DNA from: Saprospiraceae bacterium
Lineage (GTDB): Bacteria > Bacteroidota > Bacteroidia > Chitinophagales > Saprospiraceae
Length of the DNA: 64,000 nt
Assembly (NCBI GenBank): GCA_016714785.1
Contig: JADKCC010000034.1
Location: 19,592-83,591, forward strand
Direction of reading: 5' to 3'
The notes beneath the pieces were generated by a model. It searched no databases. It was not told the origin of the DNA and saw only the letters and a list, made by a program, of their open reading frames with translations. This document shows, one piece after another, positions 46,815-57,328 of the stretch (positions are counted from its first letter, which is position 1; each line of letters begins with the position of its first letter). Made by a program: the position numbers and the translations under genes.

Positions 46815-46867
46815 GTAGAAATCAAAATCTAATAAACAAATAAGCACTTGTCACGTCTATCTATAAA

Positions 46868-47134
46868 ATGACTTCAATAGGCGCAGACAATAAGCAAAGT
46901 ATTTTGGTTTTTTCTGACAATGATGGTAATAAGACTAATGCCATAAATACTATTGATAGAATGTTAATACTTAGAGAAGAAAATAAAACATGCAGTGGTA
47001 ATGCTGATTTGGTAATCTTTGCATTAATTTGTAATGTAAATGTAGGTTTTGCAACAAATTGTGAGAAAACTATAACAACTAAAAGAATTATTTTATCTTT
47101 GAAACTGAAATTGGAAACTGATGGTTTTGTCTAG
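46868..47134 (+). CDS. Doubtful small open reading frame
   Basis: An 88-codon frame with an ATG start. It has no recognised domain, signal or ribosome binding site. The Cys-containing middle part (LVIFALICNVNVGFATNC) is slightly hydrophobic. It lies between a methyltransferase and the LRR array and could be a decayed gene or chance. Confidence 0.2.
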   Translation: MTSIGADNKQSILVFSDNDGNKTNAINTIDRMLILREENKTCSGNADLVIFALICNVNVGFATNCEKTITTKRIILSLKLKLETDGFV

Positions 47135-47237
47135 CGAAATGATGAAGTGAAAAAGAAACTTGCAGCTACACAAGCCTCCTTAGTCTTCTCGGGTCTCGAC
47201 TATATTATTTTGATAGATTACATAAAATATGTGAGTT

Positions 47238-48506
47238 ATGAAAAACGTTTTAGCGCTTTTGTTTTTGGTGTTTAGTTGTGTAGTTTCTGCACAAATTATC
47301 AACTTCCCTGATCCTAATTTTAAGAATGCCTTGGTGAATACTAAGTGTGTGGATACTGATGGAATAAATGGTCCAGATGCTGATGCTGATTTGAATAATG
47401 ATGGGGAGATAGATATTAAGGAAGCGTTAGAAGTTTTAAATTTGGATGTTTCAAATATGCAAATTTCAAGTTTGGATGGAAGTGAAAATTTTATAAATTT
47501 GGAAGAGTTTTCATGTGCAAAAAATTATTTGACTTATTTATCTTCGGATTTTTGGCCAAAATTGACTTACTTAAATTGTTACCAAAATCAAATTAAACAA
47601 ATAAAAATAGACAAAAGTAAACAATTGAGAAATTTGTCATGTAGAGAAAATTTCATTGTAACGTTAGACCTGACCAATAATAAATCATTAAGGTTTTTAA
47701 TTTGTAGTTATAACCAATTGATAAACATCTATGTAAATGGATTAAGTAATTTAAATTATCTTTATTGTGAATCTAATCAATTAACGTCCCTGAACTTAGA
47801 CAATCTAATAAACTTAACTCATTTAAGTTGTAGTGAAAATAATCTTACAATGTTAAGTCTAGAAAATCTAAATAATTTAGTGTTACTAAATTGTGGTGGA
47901 AATCAACTAGAAGTATTATCCCTTGACAATTTGGTTAATTTAAGAGCCTTAGAATGTAAAGAAAATGATATTAAGTATTTAAATTTAAGTTTGCTTAAAG
48001 ATCTCGAGGATCTATTTTGTTCATCAAATAATATAGAGACATTGAATATCTGTAATTTAAAAAAAATTAGATTGTTAAGGTGTGATAGTACTAAACTAGA
48101 AAATTTAATTATTGATACAGATCAAAATCTTGATATAAGTTTTAATAATAATCCTGATCTGAAATATATTTGCTGTAATCCTGAATTGGTAGAAATGATA
48201 AGTGACTCAGTTATGAGTTACGGATTAAATGATTGCGAAATAGATTCTATTTGTTGTATTTCAAATAGTTTAGATTTTAGCGTTAGTCAAACTAATATCT
48301 ACCCGAACCCTGTTACTGATGTTTTATATTTAGACACAAATGAAAACTGGACCAAAGCAGAAATATATGATATTAGTGGTAGGATTATGAGATCCGTTTC
48401 CCTAAATGGTCAATCTGTAGAAGTGAATGGGTTAGAAAGTGGGACTTATTTTATTAGATTGAAGGATGGAGAGAAAGTGGGACTTGTTAAGTTTGTGAAA
48501 ATTTAG
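47238..48506 (+). CDS. Secreted leucine-rich-repeat protein with EF-hand cap and T9SS type A signal (array gene 1)
   Basis: The 422-residue protein has a signal peptide (MKNVLALLFLVFSCVVSAQ) and the array-wide cap FPDPNFKNALVNTKCVDTDG, followed by DLNNDGEIDIKE, a canonical EF-hand loop. About twelve 21-residue LRRs of the form L..L.C..N.L..L follow, then an ICC cap. A T9SS type A signal is joined directly (NIYPNPVTDVLYLDTNENW to GLVKFVKI). Unlike the following genes it lacks the DUF7619-like domain. It probably acts at the cell surface in binding. The gene is complete and in frame. Confidence 0.87.
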   Translation: MKNVLALLFLVFSCVVSAQIINFPDPNFKNALVNTKCVDTDGINGPDADADLNNDGEIDIKEALEVLNLDVSNMQISSLDGSENFINLEEFSCAKNYLTYLSSDFWPKLTYLNCYQNQIKQIKIDKSKQLRNLSCRENFIVTLDLTNNKSLRFLICSYNQLINIYVNGLSNLNYLYCESNQLTSLNLDNLINLTHLSCSENNLTMLSLENLNNLVLLNCGGNQLEVLSLDNLVNLRALECKENDIKYLNLSLLKDLEDLFCSSNNIETLNICNLKKIRLLRCDSTKLENLIIDTDQNLDISFNNNPDLKYICCNPELVEMISDSVMSYGLNDCEIDSICCISNSLDFSVSQTNIYPNPVTDVLYLDTNENWTKAEIYDISGRIMRSVSLNGQSVEVNGLESGTYFIRLKDGEKVGLVKFVKI

Positions 48507-48586
48507 TTTATTGTTTACCTTCTGCCTAAGGAGTCAGGCAAGTTGTTGAATCGTTTAATGTATAGCCAATTACAAAAAAAATAAAA

Positions 48587-51044
48587 ATGAGACATATAGC
48601 AATTTTCTTAATGATGTTGATGATCACATCTTTTTCTTATTCGCAGGATACAATTCCACCTTCATTATTAGATATTATCATAAATCCAAACGTAGTGGAT
48701 GTAAGTGATTCATCACGAGTAGTAAATATTACAATGTCATTAGCTGATAACATTAGTGATTTTCAAGTTTCTGTTAATACCACTTTTCCAAATGGTTCTA
48801 CTTATGGTACTGGTGCTAATAGGATTTCTGGAACAGCAACTAATGGTGTATGGATCACTTCGATTCCTGTCCCTTTCGCAATGCCTGCTGGATTTGCAAA
48901 TATAAATCTATATTTAAGTGATGCTGTTGGTAACATTCGAAATTATAATTTTCAAGATTTGCAAAATTTAGGTTTTGAGTCGGATTTTGAAATTATTAAC
49001 TCCAAGACACAAGATACAATTCCCCCTTCATTAAACGCTCTTACGATAAATCCGAATGTAGTAGATGTAAGTGACTCAACACGAGTAGTAAATATTACAA
49101 TGTCATTAGTTGATAACATTAGTGATTTTCAAGTTTATGTTAATACTACTTTTCCAAATGGTTCTACTTATGGTACTGGTGCTAACAGGATTTCTGGAAC
49201 AGCAACTAATGGTGTATGGATCACTTCGATTCCTGTCCCTTTCGCAATGCCTGCTGGATTTGCAAATATAAATCTATATTTAAGTGATGCTGTTGGTAAC
49301 ATTCGAAATTATAATTTTCAAGATTTGCAAAATTTAGGTTTTGAGTCGGATTTTGAAATTATTAACTCCAAGACACAAGATACAATTCCCCCTTCATTAA
49401 ACGCTCTTACGATAAATCCGAATGTAGTAGATGTAAGTGATTCAACACGAGTAGTAAATATTACAATGTCATTAGCTGATAACATTAGTGATTTTCAAGT
49501 TTCTGTTAATACTACTTTTCCAAATGGTTCTACTTATGGTACTGGTGCTAACAGGATTTCTGGAACAGCAACTAATGGTGTATGGATCACTTCGATTCCT
49601 GTCCCTTTCGCAATGCCTGTTGGATTTGCAAATGTAAATGTGTATATTAGTGATGCTGCAGGTAACATTCGAAATTATAATTTTCAAGATTTGAGGCAAT
49701 CAGGCTTGGATTATGATTTTGAAATCGTAAATTCGATTTTTAGAGTTAAAGGAGTTTCAATTTTTGATAGTAATTTTGATGGGTGTGATAGTATGGACTT
49801 TAGAAGTCCATATTTAAAATTTCAAATTTCTAATGAAAACTATTTTGAAACTTTTATTTCAAAATCCGATGGCAGTTATTTAATCCCAGTTCTTGATGGT
49901 AAAAACCTGATAAATCCAACCCTAGAAAATCCGGAAGCATTTACGATCACACCATCTTCATTCACAGTATCTTTCCCAAATACCTCCGACACCATCACCC
50001 AAGATTTCTGCATCACACCCAAAGGCATCTTCCGACAAACCAATATCACCGTCATCCCGCTCACACCGCCAGCCAGACCAGGATTTGATGCATCATACAA
50101 AATCGTATGGGAAAATGTCGGTAATCAAATAGAAAGTGGTACACTCAATTTTACGTATGATGAGACATTATTGGATTATATCTCTGCTACTCAGACAGCA
50201 GATCAAGTAGCAGACGGCATTGTTAAATGGAATTTTACAAATCTACTACCTTTCGAGAAACGTGAAATAACCGTCACACTTAAAGTCAACAGGCCTACAG
50301 ATACACCAGCTGTCAATGCAGGAGATAAGCTCTATTTCACGGCGTCCATCTTAGACAATATCTTCACACTCGAAAATACCGTCGTTGGCTCTTACGATCC
50401 AAATGACAAAACCTGTCTCCAAGGCGATCGTGTAAAACCCGACATAGTAGGTAAATACGTGGACTATCTCATCCGCTTCGAAAATACAGGTAACTATGCC
50501 GCTGAAAATGTCGTAGTCAAAGACATCATCGATACCAAAACCTTTGATGTGAGTACGCTAAAAATCACGGATGCCAGCCACGAAGTTTATACTCGCATCG
50601 AAGGAAATAAAGTAGAGTTCATCTTTGAAAACATCCATTTGCCATTCGATGATGCAAATAATGATGGCTACATCGCCTTCAAAATCAAGACCTTACCGAG
50701 TTTAGTCCTTGGCGACTCACTCAAAAATCTAGCAGACATCTATTTTGATTATAACTTCCCGATACGTACGAATGAAGCACAGACGACTGTAGCTTTGCCA
50801 AGTTTTACCAAAGATATTACTACTGAAATAAATATTTATCCAAATCCAGTTTCAAGATATTTTATACTTGGAGTCTGATGAAAACTGGAATAAAGCGGAA
50901 ATCTTTGATATTTCAGGTAGGATTTTGAGATCGGTTTCCTTGGATGGTCAAGCTGTAGATGTGAGTGGATTAGAAAGTGGGACTTATTTTATTAGGTTAA
51001 AGGGTGGGGATAGAGTGGGAGTGGTTAAGTTTGTGAAGATTTAG
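48587..51044 (+). CDS. Secreted beta-repeat protein with DUF7619-like domain and T9SS type A signal (array gene 2; +1 shift at 50854)
   Basis: A signal peptide (MRHIAIFLMMLMITSFSYSQ) precedes three tandem 122-residue Ig-like repeats, each starting DTIPPSL and ending NYNFQDL...FE. A linker (VKGVSIFDSNFDGCDSMDFR) leads to the shared C-terminal half, a DUF7619/DUF11-like region (TQDFCITPKGIFRQTN, GSYDPNDKTCLQGDRVKPD, KDIIDTKTFDVSTL). The T9SS signal begins INIYPNPVS, but the frame then stops at 50878. One extra A at 50854-50855 explains it: without it, DILYLESDENWNKAEIFDIS to VVKFVKI follows and ends at 51044. Full length is about 818 residues. This is the only + 1 error among the array's simple shifts. 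Confidence 0.84.
48647..49744 (+). repeat. Three tandem 366-bp coding repeats
   Basis: Units start at 48647, 49013 and 49379. Units 2 and 3 differ by only a handful of bases, and unit 1 is slightly more divergent at its start. Each encodes 122 residues, so copy-number change would keep the frame. Confidence 0.9.
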
Positions 51045-51086
51045 TTACAACTCTTGAGTCAGCAGTTGTTGAACGTTAATGTTTTA

Positions 51087-54000
51087 AAGTCTATTTTGTT
51101 TTTGTTGGCTTTTGCTTTGTTGGCTATAGCCAGATTATAAATTTTCCTGATCCTAATTTTAAAAATGCATTAGTGAATACTAAGTGTGTGGATACTAATG
51201 GTAATGGAACTCCTGAATCTGATGCTGATTTGAATAATGATGGCGAGATAGATGTTAGTGAAGCAGAGTTAATAAAATCCTTAATCATTAAAAGCTTAAA
51301 TATAAAAAGTTTAGAAGGTATTAATACCTTTAGATTTTTAGAAAACTTAATTTGTGATTTTAACAACATCTCCAATTTACAAATAGAGAATCTTACACAA
51401 TTATCATTTTTATCTTTAAACAAAAATCCTTTACTGGTCAAAATAGAACTAACTAATTTACCAAATCTTTCAATTTTAAATTGCGAATCTTCAGGTTTAA
51501 AAATATTGGATGTTAAAAATTTACTAGGCTTAAAAAGTATAAATTGTGTATATAGTGATTCGCTTTCAAGAATTGAATTAGTTGACTTACCCATGTTGTC
51601 TATTTTGAATTGTTCCAGTACGAACCTAAATTCACTAAATTTAAAAGAATTACCAAAACTTACTGAATTAAATTGTTCTTTCAACAAATCATTAACTAAA
51701 TTAGAATTAACAAAACTCCCTAGTTTAGAAGTTTTATGGTGTTCCCAAACAAATTTACATTCTTTAGATATTAGAAATTTACCTAGTTTAACAAAATTAT
51801 ATTGTTATAACAATAAGTCTTTAACAAATTTAACTTTAGAAAATTTGCCAGAATTATCCATTTTAAATTGCTTCGATTCAGCCATTAAATCATTAATTGT
51901 TATGGACTTACCAAATATTATGGAATTTGACTGCTCTGAAAGTAGTCAATTGGTAAATTTAGAGATATCAAATTTACCTAAACTAAAAAAGCTAAGGTCT
52001 GACCACACTGGATTGATTTCATTGGAATTGAAAGAATTGCCAGAATTGACTACATTGATGTGCGATTATAACCAATTTTTGACAAAACTCGATCTTAAAG
52101 AATTGCCAAAACTATCTTACATATCTTGTACCCACTCAGGATTCCTTTATTTAGAGTTATTAGATTTACCAAGTTTATCAAGTATTTCTTGTTACGGTAA
52201 TAGTGAATTAGCACACTTGAAATTATTAAATTTACCTAATTTAATTGCTTTAAGTGGTGGACAATCAAATTTAAATAAACTAGAACTTTTTCATCTACCA
52301 TTACTGTCAGAAATTTTAATTAGAAAAAATAAATTGTTAAAAGAACTTAATATATCAAATCTAACTAGTCTAAAATATTTAGATTGTTCTGAAACAGGAA
52401 TAACTTCATTAATTTTAAAAGACATGATATTTTTAGAAAAATTACTTCTATCAGAGTGTCCAAATCTTGAGAAACTAGAATTATCTAATTTGCCTAAATT
52501 ATCACATTTATTTTGTGATTCTACTAAACTTAATGCATTAAAGTTAATAGATTTGCCTACTCTTTCATACCTAAGCTGCGGAAATAATTCCAATCTTACT
52601 AATTTGGAGTTGCATAAATTACCTATACTTATATTCTTATTTTGTAGAAACTCTTCCATATCAACATTAGAATTAATCGATTTTCTATCATTATCATATT
52701 TAGATTGCAGTTCTTCTCCTAAATTGAATTCTTTGTGTTTATCAAATTTACCAAGACTAACTACAATTGATTGCTCTAATTCTGATCTCATTTCAATAAA
52801 ATTATTCACGCAAAACGTAATATCAAATTTATATTTTTGCAATAATGTAAATCTCAAATATATATGTTGTTCGGAAAACAATATAGACTTAGTTAACTTT
52901 CGAATAGATATCTGTGATTACTCAAATGTAAGTGTAACAAACTACTGCACTTTTAATCCATTTAGTGACTTTGGAGTGTTAAAGGGAAAAGTCGTTCTAG
53001 ATGAAGACAACAATGGTTGTGATAACAATGATAAAATCCTATCCACATTAAAATTTGATATAGTTGGTCCATCCAAAACAGGAACTTTTTTATTTGCAGG
53101 AAGTGACAAGTACAAAATCCCGATATTGGTTGGAAAAAATATTATCACACCAAAATTAGAAAATCAAGGATATACATTCTATCCTGAATTTATTACATTA
53201 AATATCAAAAAAGATGACACCATCACCCAAGACTTCTGTATTACACCAAAAGGTATCTTCCGTCAAACCAATATCACCGTTATCCCACTCTCGCCACCAG
53301 CAAGACCCGGTTTCGATGCATCGTACAAAATCGTATGGGAAAATGTCGGCAATCAAATAGAAAGCGGTACGCTCAATTTTACGTATGATGAGACATTATT
53401 AGATTATATTTCTGCTACTTTGACAGCAGATCAAGTAGCAGATGGCATTATCAAGTGGAATTTCTCTAATCTGCTTCCATTTGAAAAAAGAGAAATCACT
53501 GTTGCACTCAAAATCAATAGACCGACAGATACACCTGCTGTCAATGCCGGTGACAAGCTATATCTTACAGCTTCCGTCTTAGACAATATCTTCACACTCG
53601 AGAATACCGTTGTGGGTTCATACGACCCGAATGATAAAACCTGTCTCCAAGGCGATCGCATCAAGCCCGATATGATCGGCAAGTATGTTGACTATCTCAT
53701 CCGCTTCGAAAATACGGGCAACTATGCCGCAGAAAATGTTGTCGTCAAAGACATCATCGATACCAAAACCTTTGATGTGAGCTCGCTGCAAATCACAGAT
53801 GCCAGTCATGAAGTATATACCCGCATAGAAGGCAATAAAGTTGAGTTCATCTTTGAAAACATCCAATTACCTTTCGACGATACCAATAATGATGGTTACA
53901 TAGCTTTCAAGATCAAGACATTACCGAGTTTAGTCCTTGGTGACTCACTCAAAAATCTAGCGGATATCTATTTTGATTATAACTTTCCGATACGAACGAA

Positions 54001-54271
54001 CGAAGCACAGACGACTGTAGCTTTACCAGTTTTTACCAAAGATATCACTACAGATGTTAACATCTATCCTAATCCGGTTTCGGATATATTATACTTAGAC
54101 ACAAAGGAGAACTGGACCAAAGCAGACATCTATGATATTTCAGGTAGGATTAAAAGATCAACATCCTTGGATGGTCAATCTATAGATGTGAGTGGATTAG
54201 AAAGTGGAACTTATTTTGTGAGATTGAGGGATGGAGAGAAAGTGGGCGTAGTTAAGTTTGTTAAATTATAA
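51087..54271 (+). CDS. Secreted LRR (type B) protein with DUF7619-like domain and T9SS type A signal (array gene 3; damaged start)
   Basis: The frame is open from about 51087 and reads a signal-like VGFCFVGYSQ and then INFPDPNFKNALVNTKCVDT. The GTG at 51173 lies inside this cap and is not the true start. Compared with the gene at 60149, several bases around the start codon are missing. An EF-hand loop (DLNNDGEIDVSE) is followed by about 24 LRRs of type B, in which long and short units alternate (NLPKLSTLNCSSTG, KSLTNLTLENLPELS), then an ICC cap. A linker (GVLKGKVVLDEDNNGCDNND), the DUF7619-like half and a complete T9SS signal end at 54271. Confidence 0.82.
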
Positions 54272-54289
54272 AAATTAAAAAATATCGAT

Positions 54290-57200
54290 ATGAAAAATGT
54301 TTTAACCCTTTTGTTTTTGGTGATTTGTAGTTTAGTTTCTGCACAGATTATTGATTTTCCTGATGCTAATTTTAAGAATGCATTGGTGAATACTAAGTGC
54401 GTTGATACTAATGGTGATAATATTGGTGACTCAGATGCAGATTTGAATAATGATGGGGAGATTGATGTGAGTGAAGCATCAATAATTAAAAATTTGCAGG
54501 TAAACAATAGAAATTTAACAAATATGGAAGGAATTCAATATTTTTCTTCCTTAACAAACTTATATTGTACTGGAAATCAACTTACATCCTTAGATGTTGG
54601 TGGCTTGACTAATTTGCTTTCTCTAGATTGTTATAATAATAAACTTACCGCCTTAAATGTCCATGGATTGATAAATCTTAGTTTTTTAAATTGTAGTAAA
54701 AATAGTCTTACAGCTTTAGATTTTCAAGAGTATATGCATTTAGGAAACCTAGACTGTTCAAGCAACCAACTTACATCCTTAGATGTTGGTGGCTTGACTA
54801 ATTTGCTTTCTCTATATTGTATTGATAATAAACTTACCGCCTTAAATGTCCATGGATTGATAAATCTTGGTTTTTTAGAGTGTAGTAAAAATAGTCTTAC
54901 AGCTTTAGATTTTCAAGAGCATATGCATTTAGGATACCTAGACTGTTCAAGCAACCAACTTACATCCTTAGATTTCAACATGGGCTTAAATTTTTTAAAT
55001 TGTAAAGATAATAAACTAACATCCTTGGATTTAAAAGGAATGATTTATTTGGAAGAGTTAATATGTAGCATGAATAAGATCAATTATTTAGATGTACAAA
55101 GCTTAGAAAATTTAAAAAAACTTTATTGTAATGATAATAATCTTACATATTTAAGTGTGCAAGGATTGAAAAATTTGAGTACTTTGGGTTGTGATAATAA
55201 CCAAATTACTTCATTAGATCTGCAAGGATTGATGAATCTGGAAGACCTATCTTGTTCAAATAACCAACTTAAATCCTTAGATATCCAAGCATTGATTAAT
55301 TTAGAAACATTAGCTTTTAGTGAAAATCAATTAGCTTCAATAAATCTTGATGGATTATTAAATTTAAGACTTGTACATTGTGGTAAAAATAAATTAACAA
55401 TCTTTGATTCTAAATCGATACCAAAATTAGAGCAATTATATATAGGAGAAAATCAATTATCGGCATTAGAAATTCAATACTTTCCTAAATTAGCAGTTTT
55501 GGAATGTAATAAAAACAATTTAAAATCTTTAAACTTACAAGGGTTGAATGATTTGTATGATTTGAATTGTGATGGAAATCAATTGAAAACTCTAAATCTA
55601 AATGGCTTAACACGTATGAATAAAATAAGTTGTTCTCAAAATCAATTGACTTCCTTAGACCTTCTTGGATTGACCAATATGAGGATTTTGTATTGTGAAC
55701 AAAACAAGTTAACTTCGTTAAATTTAAAAGGATTAAAAAAATTGTATTGGATATTTTGTAGGAATAATGAACTTACTTCAATAGATGTTGAAGGATTGTC
55801 AAATTTGAGAGTTTTATATTGCGATCAAAATCAATTGACAATATTAAATATTAAAGGAGCGAAGGTTGCAGATCTATTTTTTAATAACAACCCAAGTTTA
55901 AATTATATTTGCTGTAATGAAGATCAAATAAAGGATATAAAAACTAAAACATTATTAAATGGACAAAACTGCGAAGTAAACTCATATTGCACCTTCACTC
56001 TGGCGGAACCTTTTACTCAATTGAAGGACAAAACAAGTATGATATAAATGGCAACGGATGCGATACACAAGACATTAAACTACCAAATTTTAAATATAAT
56101 ATTACAAACGGAAATATTTCGGGAAGTTTTGTATCAAACTCCACCGGAAATTACTCCATTCCTGTCCAAGAGGGCACCCACATCATTACACCAATCCTAC
56201 AACATCCAGACCATTTCGAAGTGACACCTTCATCATATACTATCACTTTCCCAAATACCTCCGACAGCATCACCCAAGACTTCTGCATCACACCCAAAGG
56301 TATTTTACATCAAACCAATATCACTATCATCCCGCTCACACCACCAGCCAGACCAGGCTTCGATGCCAAGTACAAGATCGTATGGGAAAATGCTGGCAAT
56401 CAAATAGAAAGTGGTACACTCAATTTTACTTATGATGAGACATTATTGGATTATATCTCGGCTACCCAGACAGCAGATCAAGTAGCGGACGGCATCATAA
56501 AATGGAATTTTAGTAATCTGCTTCCCTTCGAAAAAAGAGAAATCACCGTAACACTCAAAGTCAATAGGCCTACAGATACACCTGCTGTTAATGCAGGCGA
56601 TAAGTTATATCTCACAGCATCTATCCTGGACAACATCTTCACACTCGAGAATACCGTCGTGGGTTCATACGACCCGAATGACAAAACCTGTCTCCAAGGC
56701 GATCGGGTAAAACCTGATATGGTCGGTAAGTACGTGGACTATCTCATCCGCTTCGAAAACACAGGTAACTACGCCGCAGAAAATGTGGTGATCAAAGACA
56801 TCATCGATACCAAAACCTTTGATGTCAGCTCGCTACAAATCACCGATGCCAGCCACGAAGTATATACCCGTATCGAAGGCAATAAAGTAGAGTTCATCTT
56901 TGAAAATATTCAACTACCTTTCGACGATGCCAATAATGATGGCTACATCGCCTTCAAAATCAAGACCTTACCAAGTTTAGTCCTTGGCGACTCGTTCAAA
57001 AATCTAGCAGACATCTATTTTGATTATAATTTTCCGATCCGTACCAATGAAGCACAGACGACAGTAGCTTTGCCAGTTTTTACCAAAGATATCACCACGG
57101 AAGTTAACATCTATCCAAATCCAGTTTCTGACATTTTATATCTTGACAATAATGACAACTGGTCCAAAGCTGAGATATTTGATATCGCAGGAAGGATTAT

Positions 57201-57318
57201 TAGATCAATATCTTTGGATGATCATTCTATTGATGTGAGTAGATTAGAAAGTGGGACTTATTTTGTTAGATTGAAGGATGGGGATAGAGTGGGAGTGGTT
57301 AAGTTTGTGAAGATTTAA
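54290..57318 (+). CDS. Secreted LRR (type A) protein with DUF7619-like domain and T9SS type A signal (array gene 4; frameshift near 56000)
   Basis: Type 1 signal peptide (MKNVLTLLFLVICSLVSAQ), cap, EF-hand loop, then about 22 regular 21-residue LRRs of type A (NQLTSLDVGGLTNLLSLDCY and similar). The frame stops at 56047. The next frame, from about 55990, reads SGGTFYSIEGQNKYDINGNG and then the linker, the DUF7619-like half and a T9SS signal to 57318. In the parallel gene at 60149 the same joint reads NSYCSFTPGGNF, so a C is missing at about 56000. Restored length is about 1,009 residues. It is probably exported and surface-bound. Confidence 0.85.
54578..54955 (+). repeat. 189-bp tandem duplication within the LRR region
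   Basis: Two nearly identical 189-base units (54578-54766 and 54767-54955) each encode three LRRs (63 residues). This is recent expansion in whole LRR multiples. Confidence 0.85.
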
Positions 57319-57328
57319 AAATATTGAT

